From: an uncultured Eggerthella sp.
GTDB taxonomy: Bacteria > Actinomycetota > Coriobacteriia > Coriobacteriales > Eggerthellaceae
DNA: 64,000 nucleotides
Direction of reading: 5' to 3'
Assembly (NCBI GenBank): GCA_958431815.1
Contig: CAUASB010000006.1
Location: 1 to 64,000, forward strand
Of this stretch, positions 24,604-32,785 are shown one piece after another (the stretch's first letter is position 1; every line of letters begins with the position of its first letter). Made by a program: the position numbers and the translations under genes. The notes under the pieces were generated by a model. The model did not search any database, was not told the DNA's origin, and worked only from the letters and a program-made list of their open reading frames with translations.

Positions 24604-25668
24604 TTACAGATTTCCTATCTCTTCCATAAGTACATCAACGATAGCGGCCTCTTCGACCTTGCGCAAGGTTTTGCCGTGGGCAAACACCACACCCGAGCCC
24701 TTGCCGCATGCCACGCCGATATCGGCATCGGCGGCTTCGCCCGGGCCGTTCACCACGCACCCCATCACAGCGACCTGAAGGGGACGGTGCACGTCGCGAA
24801 GGCGGCGTTCCACTTCCTGGGCTATGGGGATAAGGTCTACCTGGCAGCGCCCGCACGTGGGGCAGCTGACCAGCTCCGGGTCGCGGCGACGCAGGCCCAA
24901 CGCCGAAAGCAACGTCCAGCAGGCACGGACCTCTTCAACAGGATCGTCGGTAAGGGAGATGCGCATGGTGTCGCCTATGCCCTGCTCCAGCAAGATGCCC
25001 AACCCGCTGGCGGATTTGATAAGGCCCTGGAACAGCGTGCCCGCCTCGGTGACGCCGATATGCAGCGGCACTTCGGGCATGCGTTGCGAAAGCAGGCGGT
25101 ACGTTGCCACCGTGGTGGGCACGTCATGCGCTTTCGCGGAAACCACCACGTCGTAGAAACCCTGGCTTTGGCAGAACTCCACATACGAGCATGCCGATCC
25201 CACCAGCTTTTCCGGCAGGGTAAGGTCGCTTCGTGCGGCAAGCTCGGAATCGAGCGAGCCGGCGTTGACGCCGATGCGGATGGGGATGTGCGCTTCTGCT
25301 GCCGCCTTGAGCACCGGCACCGTAGCTTCAAGCCCGCCGATGTTGCCGGGGTTGATGCGCAGCTTCGCCGCACCACGGCGCGCCGCTTCGATGGCAAGCT
25401 CGGCGCTGAAGTGGATATCGGCAATAACCGGCAAAGGTGACTTGGCGCAGATCTCCTCGAAGAAACCAAGGTCGGACTTATGCGGAACGGCAATGCGCGC
25501 CACTTCACAGCCCGCTTCTTTCAGGCGGGAAATCTGATGCAGGTTGCCCGACACATCGGACAAAGGCAGGTTGAGCATCGATTGCACCACGCAGGGAGCG
25601 CCGCCGCCCAAGGCAACATCTCCCACCATCACCTGCCGTGTTTTTGCGTTGGGGGCGTTTTCAGCCAT
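24604..25668 (-). CDS. ispG: 4-hydroxy-3-methylbut-2-enyl diphosphate synthase
   Basis: [4Fe-4S] enzyme of the MEP isoprenoid pathway that converts methylerythritol cyclodiphosphate to HMBPP. The 354-residue protein shows TRQVMVGDVALGGGAP at the N-terminus and the C-terminal cluster ligands SCPTCGRC and MGCVVNGPGEA. The start follows GGAG at normal distance and lies 3 nt after rseP. dxr, in the same pathway, sits just upstream of rseP. Confidence 0.95.
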   Translation of the reverse strand: MAENAPNAKTRQVMVGDVALGGGAPCVVQSMLNLPLSDVSGNLHQISRLKEAGCEVARIAVPHKSDLGFFEEICAKSPLPVIADIHFSAELAIEAARRGAAKLRINPGNIGGLEATVPVLKAAAEAHIPIRIGVNAGSLDSELAARSDLTLPEKLVGSACSYVEFCQSQGFYDVVVSAKAHDVPTTVATYRLLSQRMPEVPLHIGVTEAGTLFQGLIKSASGLGILLEQGIGDTMRISLTDDPVEEVRACWTLLSALGLRRRDPELVSCPTCGRCQVDLIPIAQEVERRLRDVHRPLQVAVMGCVVNGPGEAADADIGVACGKGSGVVFAHGKTLRKVEEAAIVDVLMEEIGNL

Positions 25669-25671
25669 ATG

Positions 25672-26730
25672 CTAGCTCCAATTTCCGAATACGAATCTTT
25701 GAACATCCTGATTGACCATAACCAGGAAGAACCCCGTGAACAGCACGATTCCCACGGTGGACATATACCCGAGCGCCTTGAGGGAAACCACCTTGCGCGA
25801 CACCTTCTGGAACACCTCCACCACAAAACGGCCACCATCGAGCGGCGGGATGGGAAGCATGTTCATAAGGCCCAAAGACGCCGATATCACTGCGGTAAAG
25901 AACAGGAAGTTCATAAAGCCGGCATCAAGCGCGCTCTTCGACATAACGGCAATGCCCACCACCGAAGTGGACTGCGAAACGGTTTGCGCCGCTGTTGCCG
26001 GGTTGAACAATGCCGCGATGGCGCTTACCACCATCCCCAGGTACTTGAAGCCCAGATAAATTGCCTCCCACGGCGCCCAGGTATGGTGGAAGGTTTCGCC
26101 CGTCTGTGTGTTCTGCAGGTCGAGGCCCATGATGGAGTAGATGAAGATGAACACGAGGAACACCCACAGCAGGTTCATGAAAGGCCCGGCGAGCAAAATG
26201 CAGCAACGCTTCCAGAACGGCAATGTGCAGTACTGTTGCGCCTTTTCCGCCTTGAAGAACGCTTCATTGTCGGCTACCTCGCGTGCTTGGCCTTCCTCAT
26301 ACCCGTTTTTCGCGGGCGTGCGGTACACGTTGTGCTTGTCTTTGCGATGCGGGCGTTTCAACGAGCCCCAGTCGCACAGCTCTTCAAGCAGGTTATAAGC
26401 TTCTTCTTCAGTAAGGAACAAGTCGTGCGCCACGTCTTCCATGTACACGGTGCCTTTGCGGTAGGCATACCCTAAAACACGCTTCAGGTGCGGGCTGTTG
26501 CTTGGCGGAGCCATGCCGCAAATGCTGGCATAGCCACCCAGCGGCACCGCCGTGATGCCAAAGCGCGTTTCACCGCGCGTGAAGCCGATAGAGGGCCCCG
26601 GGAGGCCAATCATGAATTCGCTGACGCGCACCTTGCACGCACGGGCAGCCAGGTAATGGCCCCCTTCGTGTATGAATACGAGGAAACCCAAAAGCAGGGT
26701 TACCGTTATGAGCATGATAAGAATATCCAT
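25672..26730 (-). CDS. Site-2 protease (M50 family), RseP-like with a non-PDZ insert
   Basis: Intramembrane zinc metalloprotease that cleaves transmembrane substrates, typically anti-sigma factors. The first helix has the zinc motif HEGGH (His-Glu-x-x-His, about residue 21) and the fourth region carries NMLPIPPLDGG with the third zinc ligand Asp. Between them, about residues 75-165, RseP normally has a PDZ domain; here there is a charged segment with the look of a winged helix (YMEDVAHDLFLTEEEAYNLL). ATG 26730 is preferred to ATG 26739 because TATAAT overlaps the latter. The position between dxr and ispG is conserved. Confidence 0.85.
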   Translation of the reverse strand: MDILIMLITVTLLLGFLVFIHEGGHYLAARACKVRVSEFMIGLPGPSIGFTRGETRFGITAVPLGGYASICGMAPPSNSPHLKRVLGYAYRKGTVYMEDVAHDLFLTEEEAYNLLEELCDWGSLKRPHRKDKHNVYRTPAKNGYEEGQAREVADNEAFFKAEKAQQYCTLPFWKRCCILLAGPFMNLLWVFLVFIFIYSIMGLDLQNTQTGETFHHTWAPWEAIYLGFKYLGMVVSAIAALFNPATAAQTVSQSTSVVGIAVMSKSALDAGFMNFLFFTAVISASLGLMNMLPIPPLDGGRFVVEVFQKVSRKVVSLKALGYMSTVGIVLFTGFFLVMVNQDVQRFVFGNWS

Positions 26731-26737
26731 GCACGAC

Positions 26738-26743
26738 ATTATA
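26738..26743 (-). promoter_or_regulatory. TATAAT element at the start of the rseP-like gene
   Basis: A perfect TATAAT on the minus strand lies 7 nt before ATG 26730. No ribosome binding site precedes either start codon, so a leaderless transcript is possible. No clear -35 box is seen. Confidence 0.4.
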
Positions 26744-26841
26744 TTTGAGCAGGCCGATGGGCCCGCTCAATTCATACGAACTGCAGCGCAGAAACAGTAA
26801 TGCCGCTATTGAGCAACGCTGTCCTTCACAAAAAGCCCGTA

Positions 26842-27048
26842 AAAACCAAGAAAAGGCAGCTGCTTGGCAAAATAATCGACTTAAGAACTCTTCCCTTCGC
26901 TTTTCAGTGAGCAAGTGAGCAAATTAATCAACAAATTTATAAAATTCGTTGATTAATTTCGCATGTTTCGATGGGAATTTGGGCAAAAGATAAATTAGAC
27001 CGTTCGCAACTCGATTATTTTGCCAGCAAAGGCCGTTTTCTTGGTTTT
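26842..27048. mobile_element. MITE-like element, copy 1
   Basis: A 207-bp AT-rich element bounded by inverted repeats of about 45 bp that begin AAAACCAAGAAAA and end in GGCAAAATAATCGACTT. The inner 17-nt core (26866-26882 with 27008-27024) pairs with one mismatch. The interior has a perfect 12-bp stem AAATTAATCAAC (26921-26932) with its complement at 26948-26959. A related element of 210 bp lies at 53473. No coding capacity is seen. It fills most of the dxr-rseP gap, which is compact in other genomes. Confidence 0.7.
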
Positions 27049-27059
27049 GAGCCTTCGGC

Positions 27060-28277
27060 CTAGCGGGGAACTACGTTGGAGCGTGCGTAATTGCGCGCCC
27101 AAGCGTCTATCTCTATCAGCTGCTCCAGGCTTTCCACCTTTTGCACGCCAGCCCGCTCGTGGGCATCCATCGTTGCCTCCACACACTCGGCAATGCCAAG
27201 GTAGCTGCCTTCTTCCGCCAAGAATGCCGCCACGGCAACCTCGTTTGCCGCGTTCATAACACACGGCAACGTGCCACCCACGTTGCCAGCATGGCGGGCC
27301 AACGCCAAGCAACGGAACGTATCTGTGTCAGCGGGAGCGAATTCCAAGGTGCCCAACTTGGTGAAATCGAGCGGTTCGACCGGCGCTGTCCAACGCTTCG
27401 GGTAGCTAAGGGCAAACTGGATGGGAATACGCATGTCGGTAGTACCCAAGTGAGCCTTCACGCTGCCGTCGGTGAACTCCACCATGGAATGGATCGCACT
27501 CTGAGGCTGAACCACCACACTGATCTTTTCGTAGGGCATGTTGAACAAATGATGCGCCTCGATAACTTCCAAGCCCTTGTTCATCAAAGTCGATGAATCG
27601 ATGGAAATCTTCGCACCCATGTTCCAGGTGGGATGTTTCAGTGCCTGAGCAGGCGTGATGTTTTCCAAGTCGGCGCGCTTCTTACCACGGAAGGGGCCGC
27701 CCGATGCCGTCACCCACAAGCGCGACACCTCTTTTTCGGATTCGCCCAACAAGCACTGGTAGATGGCGCCATGCTCGGAGTCGATGGGCATAAGCGCCCC
27801 CGCCGGCCCCACCGCAGGCGCCACACCGGCAGCGCGGCGCTGCTGGTCGACCTGCGCCGCCAGGGGCATGATAAGGTCGCCACCCACTACCAGGCTTTCC
27901 TTGTTGGCAAGGGCAAGCACCTTGCCCGCACACAACGCCTCATAGCTGGCACGCAACCCCGCAGCACCCACCAGGGCATTAACCACCACATCGACTTCGG
28001 GCAAGCGCGTCAATTCCACAACGGCATCCATGCCAAAGCCGCACGTGCCGCCCTGGGCCTGCTCACGCACTTCGGAGGCTTGAGGGGCTTGAGCCAGGCG
28101 CTCGTCACCGACAGCGAGGTTATGCACCTGATGAGCGCGAGCCTGCGCAAGCATTTCCGACACACGCGAATTAACCGCCAAGCCAACGATTTCCAATTCG
28201 TCGGGATGCCGGCGAACCACATCTACCGTCTGCGTGCCAATCGAGCCGGTAGAACCCAGAATCACAATGCGCCTCAT
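27060..28277 (-). CDS. dxr: 1-deoxy-D-xylulose 5-phosphate reductoisomerase
   Basis: Second enzyme of the MEP pathway; rearranges and reduces DXP to MEP with NADPH. The 405-residue protein opens with MRRIVILGSTGSIGTQTVDV, the nucleotide-binding loop, and holds the metal and substrate residues in MPIDSEHGAIYQ and TASGGPFRG. ATG 28277 follows AGGGAGG; the open frame 33 nt further upstream has no such site. It lies between cdsA and the rseP-like gene but is separated from both by a terminator and a MITE-like element. Confidence 0.95.
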   Translation of the reverse strand: MRRIVILGSTGSIGTQTVDVVRRHPDELEIVGLAVNSRVSEMLAQARAHQVHNLAVGDERLAQAPQASEVREQAQGGTCGFGMDAVVELTRLPEVDVVVNALVGAAGLRASYEALCAGKVLALANKESLVVGGDLIMPLAAQVDQQRRAAGVAPAVGPAGALMPIDSEHGAIYQCLLGESEKEVSRLWVTASGGPFRGKKRADLENITPAQALKHPTWNMGAKISIDSSTLMNKGLEVIEAHHLFNMPYEKISVVVQPQSAIHSMVEFTDGSVKAHLGTTDMRIPIQFALSYPKRWTAPVEPLDFTKLGTLEFAPADTDTFRCLALARHAGNVGGTLPCVMNAANEVAVAAFLAEEGSYLGIAECVEATMDAHERAGVQKVESLEQLIEIDAWARNYARSNVVPR

Positions 28278-28326
28278 GAATGCCTCCCTAAAGGTGTTTT
28301 CGATACGCATCCGAGTATACCAGCGA

Positions 28327-28362
28327 CAAAAAGAAACGCCGCCACCCGAAGGCAGCGGCGTT
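28327..28362 (-). terminator. Terminator after cdsA
   Basis: On the minus strand AACGCCGCTGCC, a TTCG tetraloop and GGTGGCGGCGTT are followed by TCTTTTT. It ends the uppS-cdsA transcript ahead of dxr. Confidence 0.85.
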
Positions 28363-28390
28363 CAGCTCAAACCAAAACCGGACTCCAACG

Positions 28391-29380
28391 CTACAGCGTG
28401 AAGGGGATGCAGCCACCCAGGACCAGCAAGATGGTGCCTGTAAGCGTTACCAGGAACTGTGAGTCGCACCTATCAAGCAGACCACCATGACCTGGCATGA
28501 TAGTGCCCGAATCCTTAAACCCGGAATTGCGCTTGATGCGGCTTTCGACCAAATCGCCCAGCACACCTGAAAGGCCGTTCACCAGACCGAATACCAAGGC
28601 TTGCGGGATAGACATGGACATACCGGGGATGTAGGTGAGCAAGCACCAGCAAACCATGGCGAAAATCAGACCGGCAATGAAGCCCTCCCAGCTTTTCTTG
28701 GGGGAAATATGCGGCGCAAGCTTGTGCTTGCCGATGGCCGATCCCACTAGGTAGGCAAACGCATCGTTGCCCCATACGCTGGCAAACAGGCCCAGCACCA
28801 GCACCGCACCCCAGAACTCAGGAAGCGATGCGCGCAGGATCATAGCACACGACATGATAACGCCCGTATACACCGCGCCGAACAGGCTTACCGCAACATC
28901 GCTGATGCGAGCGGGCTGCCAAAACACGTACCACACCAAAAGCGTAAGCACGAAGATGGCGAACACCGACACCACGCCGGGAAGCCCGAAAAGCCAGGTT
29001 GCAAGCGGGAACAATGCTGCAGCGCAGATGCCCAAAAACTCGTTAGGCAGCTTCGCATCGGAGCGCAGCATATAATAGAACTCGCCCGCGCAGATAGCGC
29101 TGAGAACCGAAAGGTACACTGCCGTGGTTGCCTCGGAAGCAGCGATGCAAACCACGGTAAGCAGAATGTACACTGCCCCTGTTGCCGTGCGTACAACCAG
29201 GTTGCTGGGATGTTTCATCTTCTCAGGCACCTTGGCAGCAGCAGCGTTCTTCATCTTCGTTGAGCGCTTTTCCTGTCCGGGAAGCTCAACGGCCGGAAAC
29301 GAATGCTCTTCGGTGGTAAGAGCCGGATGAAGCTCGGCATCGTCACGCGCAAACGGCTTGCGCACGCGCATCTTCGTCAT
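28391..29380 (-). CDS. cdsA: Phosphatidate cytidylyltransferase
   Basis: Integral membrane enzyme that makes CDP-diacylglycerol from phosphatidate and CTP. About eight helices; the family signature appears near the C-terminus as SPKKSWEGF followed by SRIKRNSGFKDSG and PGHGGLLDRCDS. The 329-residue length includes a charged N-terminal extension of about 60 residues that has no counterpart in most CdsA proteins. An alternative start 9 nt downstream is possible. It starts 3 nt after uppS. Confidence 0.93.
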   Translation of the reverse strand: MTKMRVRKPFARDDAELHPALTTEEHSFPAVELPGQEKRSTKMKNAAAAKVPEKMKHPSNLVVRTATGAVYILLTVVCIAASEATTAVYLSVLSAICAGEFYYMLRSDAKLPNEFLGICAAALFPLATWLFGLPGVVSVFAIFVLTLLVWYVFWQPARISDVAVSLFGAVYTGVIMSCAMILRASLPEFWGAVLVLGLFASVWGNDAFAYLVGSAIGKHKLAPHISPKKSWEGFIAGLIFAMVCWCLLTYIPGMSMSIPQALVFGLVNGLSGVLGDLVESRIKRNSGFKDSGTIMPGHGGLLDRCDSQFLVTLTGTILLVLGGCIPFTL

Positions 29381-29383
29381 GCG

Positions 29384-30157
29384 CTACACCGCCCCATAAC
29401 GACGATCGCGCTGTTGGAACTCGAGCAGGGCGCGCAGGAAATCGTAGCGGTTGAAGTCGGGCCACAGAACATCGGTGCACACGAACTCCGAATAGGCAAT
29501 CTGCCAAAGCAGGAAGTTGCTGATGCGCATTTCGCCCGAAGTGCGGATAAGCAAGTCGGGGTCGGGCATGCCCGCAGTATCAAGGCCGCGCTCGAATACC
29601 TCTTCGGTAAGCGCAAGTTCCTCTCCCTTTTCATGGGCGGCAATTGCCGCATCGGCATACGCCTGGGCGGCGTTCATCATTTCCTGACGCGAACCGTAGT
29701 TCACGGCAACCACCAGCGTCATGCCGTCGTTGTTGCGGGTTTTCTCCCATGCGGCGTCGAACGCATCGCGCGTTTCCTGCGGCAGCATGGACAAATCACC
29801 AATAGTGCGCACCCGGACATGCTCTTCATGCAAGCCATCAACTTCGGCGAGCATGGTTTTGGCGAACAGCTCCATAAGGCCGTTCACTTCTTCCTGCGGG
29901 CGCTTCCAATTCTCAGTGGAAAACGAGTAGATAGTAAGGTAATCGACACCGCAGTCGTTGGCACAGCGGATGGTTTCGCGTACCGCTTCGATGCCCGCCT
30001 TGTGCCCGCGCAAACGGTTCAAGGCGCGCTTCTTCGCCCAACGACCGTTGCCGTCCATGATCACGGCAACATGGCGGGGAATGCGGTTCTGGTCAAGCGC
30101 CTTCGGGTCGAGCCCTGCCGGCGGATTCGGGAATATGTACTCTAACGGTTGTCTCAT
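29384..30157 (-). CDS. uppS: Undecaprenyl diphosphate synthase (cis-prenyltransferase)
   Basis: Synthesises the C55 lipid carrier for cell wall and surface polysaccharide. The 257-residue protein has the opening motif HVAVIMDGNGRWAKKR with the catalytic Asp, GHKAGIEAVRETI, LTIYSFSTENWKRP and the closing DLLIRTSGEMRISNF. ATG 30157 with an AAGGGG site is chosen; the frame continues upstream into repeat copy D but lacks conserved sequence there. It probably shares a transcript with cdsA. Confidence 0.95.
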   Translation of the reverse strand: MRQPLEYIFPNPPAGLDPKALDQNRIPRHVAVIMDGNGRWAKKRALNRLRGHKAGIEAVRETIRCANDCGVDYLTIYSFSTENWKRPQEEVNGLMELFAKTMLAEVDGLHEEHVRVRTIGDLSMLPQETRDAFDAAWEKTRNNDGMTLVVAVNYGSRQEMMNAAQAYADAAIAAHEKGEELALTEEVFERGLDTAGMPDPDLLIRTSGEMRISNFLLWQIAYSEFVCTDVLWPDFNRYDFLRALLEFQQRDRRYGAV

Positions 30158-30244
30158 TCGCAATCCCCTTCCAATGAAAAACACGCCTATCGGGGCAAAC
30201 CATAGCAGGCACAAACGCGCAACGCGCAGGTTGGCGTAGTAAAA

Positions 30245-30358
30245 CAGCGAGCGGGATTCTGGTGAGTGCAGATGGGTTGAAAGAGGGAGGGGCTGGCCTT
30301 CGTGCCGCCCCGACCGATTGAAGCCCAGCTGCGCCGCCAGAATCCCGCGCAGCGTCAT
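30245..30358. repeat. Structured repeat, copy D
   Basis: It has CAGCGAGC and GCGCAGCGTCAT borders. Arms GGGATTCTGGTG (30253-30264) and CGCCAGAATCCC (30335-30346) pair across all 12 positions with one wobble. The inner hairpin is different in sequence (GGGGC with CCCC around TTCG), so only the outer stem and borders are conserved. It sits between frr and uppS. Confidence 0.8.
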
Positions 30359-30367
30359 CGCGCCTCA

Positions 30368-30405
30368 AACGGACTTTCGCTGTTCGTAGAACAGCGAAAC
30401 CGTTA
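30368..30405 (-). repeat. Hairpin at the end of frr
   Basis: TTTCGCTGTTC, GTA, GAACAGCGAAA is a perfect 11-bp stem extended by AACGG/CCGTT. It begins at the frr stop codon, has no T-run, and shares the CGCTGTTC core with the hairpin after metI. Confidence 0.65.
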
Positions 30406-30960
30406 GATAGACATCAGCTCTTCTTCCTTCTTCGCCAAATGCGCATCGATCTTAGCGATAGCGGCATCGGTGAGCTTCTGGATCTCTGCCTCTGCGCGAT
30501 GCTGCTCGTCTTCGGGCAGACCATCGTTCTTCACAGCCTTTTCCACTGCCGTATTGGCGTCGCGGCGAGCATTGCGCACTGCCACACGGCTTTCCTCGGC
30601 GTAGGCACGGCATTCCTTAACGAAATCCTTACGGCGCTCCTCAGTAAGGGGCGGGAAGGAAAGGCGGATTACCGAACCGTCGTTGTTGGGCATAACGCCC
30701 AGGTTGGCTTCCTGGATAGCATGGTCAATGCCGCCGAGCGCAGACTTATCCCACGGCTCGATAACAAGCGTATGGGCATCGGGCGTCTTGATGGCAGCCA
30801 TCTGGTTGATGGGGGTGGGAACGCCATAGTAGTCGGCCTTAACGCGGTCGAGGATCATGGCATTGGCACGGCCAGTGCGAACAGAAGCGAAGTTGGAAAG
30901 CAGCTGCTGCTCAGCGCCTGCCATACGCTCTGCTGCTTTGTCCATGATTTCCTTGGTCAT
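30403..30960 (-). CDS. frr: Ribosome recycling factor
   Basis: Splits post-termination ribosomes together with EF-G. The 185-residue protein is a full-length RRF, with an N-terminal three-helix bundle half containing SVRTGRAN and a central beta domain (VPTPINQMAAIKTP), and the C-terminal helix ending in KKEEELMSI. The start follows GGAAGG. It follows pyrH on the same strand, the standard order. Confidence 0.96.
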   Translation of the reverse strand: MTKEIMDKAAERMAGAEQQLLSNFASVRTGRANAMILDRVKADYYGVPTPINQMAAIKTPDAHTLVIEPWDKSALGGIDHAIQEANLGVMPNNDGSVIRLSFPPLTEERRKDFVKECRAYAEESRVAVRNARRDANTAVEKAVKNDGLPEDEQHRAEAEIQKLTDAAIAKIDAHLAKKEEELMSI

Positions 30961-31025
30961 TGTGGGTCCTTCCCCTTTATTGATTCAAATTCCAAACGCC
31001 TTGTACAAAGGCACGCTGTTCTTGC

Positions 31026-31745
31026 TTACGCGGTAACCGTGGTACCGATGTTCTCGCCCTTCAGGATGCGGGAGATGTTGCCGGGAACCATCAAGTCGAA
31101 CACCAAGATGGGCAACTTATTGTCCATGCAAAGCGAGGTTGCCGTGGAATCCATAACGTGCAGTTCGCGCGAGAGGACCTCGAGGTAGCTGATGGTTTCG
31201 AAGCGCTTGGCATCGGGATGGGTTACCGGGTCGGCGTCGTAGATGCCGTCTACCTTGGTCGCCTTCATCAGGCACTCTGCATTGATTTCGCAGGCGCGCA
31301 ATGCAGCAGTGGTATCGGTGGTGAAGTACGGGTTGCCGGTACCGGCAGCGAAGATTACCACATAGCCCTTTTCCAGGTGATGGATCGCACGGCGGCGGAT
31401 GTAGGGCTCGGACACTTGGCGCATCTCGATGGCACTCATAACACGCGTCGGGATATCGTGGCGTTCGAACGCATCCTGCAACGCCAAAGCGTTCATGCAG
31501 GTGGCAAGCATGCCGATATAGTCAGCCTGGGCGCGGTCCATGCCCTCCGCAGAACCTGCAAGGCCGCGGAAGATATTGCCGCCGCCAACGGTAACGGCAA
31601 GCTGAATGCCGTCGTCGACGATTTCCTTGATCTGGACGGCCAGTTCTTCGACGACCTTAGGATCGATGCCGTAACCGGCTTCCCCCATCAGCGCCTCACC
31701 GGAAAGCTTCAAGAGAACGCGCTTGTACTTATAGTCAGAGCCCAT
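31026..31745 (-). CDS. pyrH: Uridylate kinase
   Basis: Hexameric kinase that phosphorylates UMP to UDP. The 239-residue protein has KRVLLKLSGEALMG, VGGGNIFRG, the MLAT segment and the TTDTTAALRA loop of the family. ATG 31745 is preferred because AAAGGA is spaced 8 nt away; an ATG two codons earlier lies too close to that site. tsf and rpsB, which usually precede pyrH, are not found; instead aroD lies upstream. Confidence 0.95.
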   Translation of the reverse strand: MGSDYKYKRVLLKLSGEALMGEAGYGIDPKVVEELAVQIKEIVDDGIQLAVTVGGGNIFRGLAGSAEGMDRAQADYIGMLATCMNALALQDAFERHDIPTRVMSAIEMRQVSEPYIRRRAIHHLEKGYVVIFAAGTGNPYFTTDTTAALRACEINAECLMKATKVDGIYDADPVTHPDAKRFETISYLEVLSRELHVMDSTATSLCMDNKLPILVFDLMVPGNISRILKGENIGTTVTA

Positions 31746-31816
31746 GGGCATATCCTTTCATCGTCTGTATCTTTGCCATCTTACCGTAAAACGCACACCA
31801 CTTGCGCGTACCCCAC

Positions 31817-31849
31817 AAAAAGGCTGCGACATTGCATCGCAGCCTTTTT
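31817..31849 (-). terminator. Terminator between aroD and pyrH
   Basis: A 13-bp stem AAAAAGGCTGCGA/TCGCAGCCTTTTT with a 7-nt loop. On the minus strand it ends the aroD transcript; pyrH must have its own promoter. Confidence 0.88.
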
Positions 31850-31863
31850 GAATTCAGATGCTC

Positions 31864-32628
31864 CTATAGCCCTGCATGCACGATATCGAGCACGCGCGCC
31901 AAATCGGCAATGCCCACCTGTCCAGGTGCAGAAGCTTGCGCTGCCGCGCCGAACGTTGCCGAGCTGCCATACGATTCGCCTGCCAAACGGCTTACCACGC
32001 CCATGCCACCCATGCTCATGGTGATAAGCGGGTGCTCGGTGTGGTTCTCGAACATATCGCGCGTGGCATCCATCAGCACGAGAACATCTTCTCGGCACTG
32101 TGGCATCAAGGCAATTTTCAGGATGTCGGCGCCCATATCCTGCATCTTGCACAAACGGAAGACGATTTCGTCCTTCGCAGGCGTTTTCTCGAAATCGTGG
32201 TTCGAGGCAACCACGAACACGCCGGCTTCGTGCGCAGCCGTAATGATGCGCTGCACCGTTTCGTCCCCCGTAAACGCCTCAACGTCGATCAGATCGACAA
32301 TGCCGCTTTCAGCAAGAGCGATGTTGATGTCGGCATATACGCTGGGGTCAACGGGCTTTTCCCCGCCTTCTTTCGCAGTGCGAAACGTCATAAGAATAGG
32401 GGTTTCGTCCCCTACCGCAGCGCGCAGCTTTTGTCCACACGCTACCAGGGAATCGATATCGTACGCGCCGTCGAGAAAATCGATGCGCCATTCCAGGACA
32501 TCCACGGGAAGGCTCTTGGCGTAAAGACCCTGTTCAACCATTTCCGCTGCATTGTGACCGCAAAGCGAGGTCATGATCTTCGGCCTGCCCTCGCCGAACA
32601 CCACCCCACGGACATCCACTGTTTTCAT
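31864..32628 (-). CDS. aroD: 3-dehydroquinate dehydratase, type I
   Basis: Third step of the shikimate pathway. The 254-residue class I enzyme uses a Schiff-base lysine, seen in ADILKIALMP, and a catalytic His, seen in VASNHDFEKTP; MTSLCGHN near the N-terminus and SMGGMGVVSRLAG near the C-terminus also match. ATG 32628 follows GGAAGGGG; the upstream extension of the frame covers the htrA terminator and is not coding. It is a single-gene unit with terminators on both sides. Confidence 0.93.
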   Translation of the reverse strand: MKTVDVRGVVFGEGRPKIMTSLCGHNAAEMVEQGLYAKSLPVDVLEWRIDFLDGAYDIDSLVACGQKLRAAVGDETPILMTFRTAKEGGEKPVDPSVYADINIALAESGIVDLIDVEAFTGDETVQRIITAAHEAGVFVVASNHDFEKTPAKDEIVFRLCKMQDMGADILKIALMPQCREDVLVLMDATRDMFENHTEHPLITMSMGGMGVVSRLAGESYGSSATFGAAAQASAPGQVGIADLARVLDIVHAGL

Positions 32629-32716
32629 CGGAACCCCTTCCTGCACTGTTTGCGCTTCAAACCAGGCAAAACGCCCGACCTGGACACTCTGTTCAACGCT
32701 TCCATTATGACGCAAC

Positions 32717-32760
32717 AAAAAACTCCCCGAAGAACAGCCTGGGGCTATTTCTTCGGGGAG
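32717..32760 (-). terminator. Terminator after htrA
   Basis: On the minus strand CTCCCCGAAGAA and TTCTTCGGGGAG form a 12-bp stem around a small inner hairpin, followed by six Ts. Confidence 0.9.
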
Positions 32761-32785
32761 CATTGCGTTTAGCTATTGCAAAGCA

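Noticed and set aside
22348..25440. Very long plus-strand open frame opposite U32, proS and ispG
   Set aside because: It lies antisense to three well-conserved genes; such frames arise from codon bias and the translated sequence has no family features.
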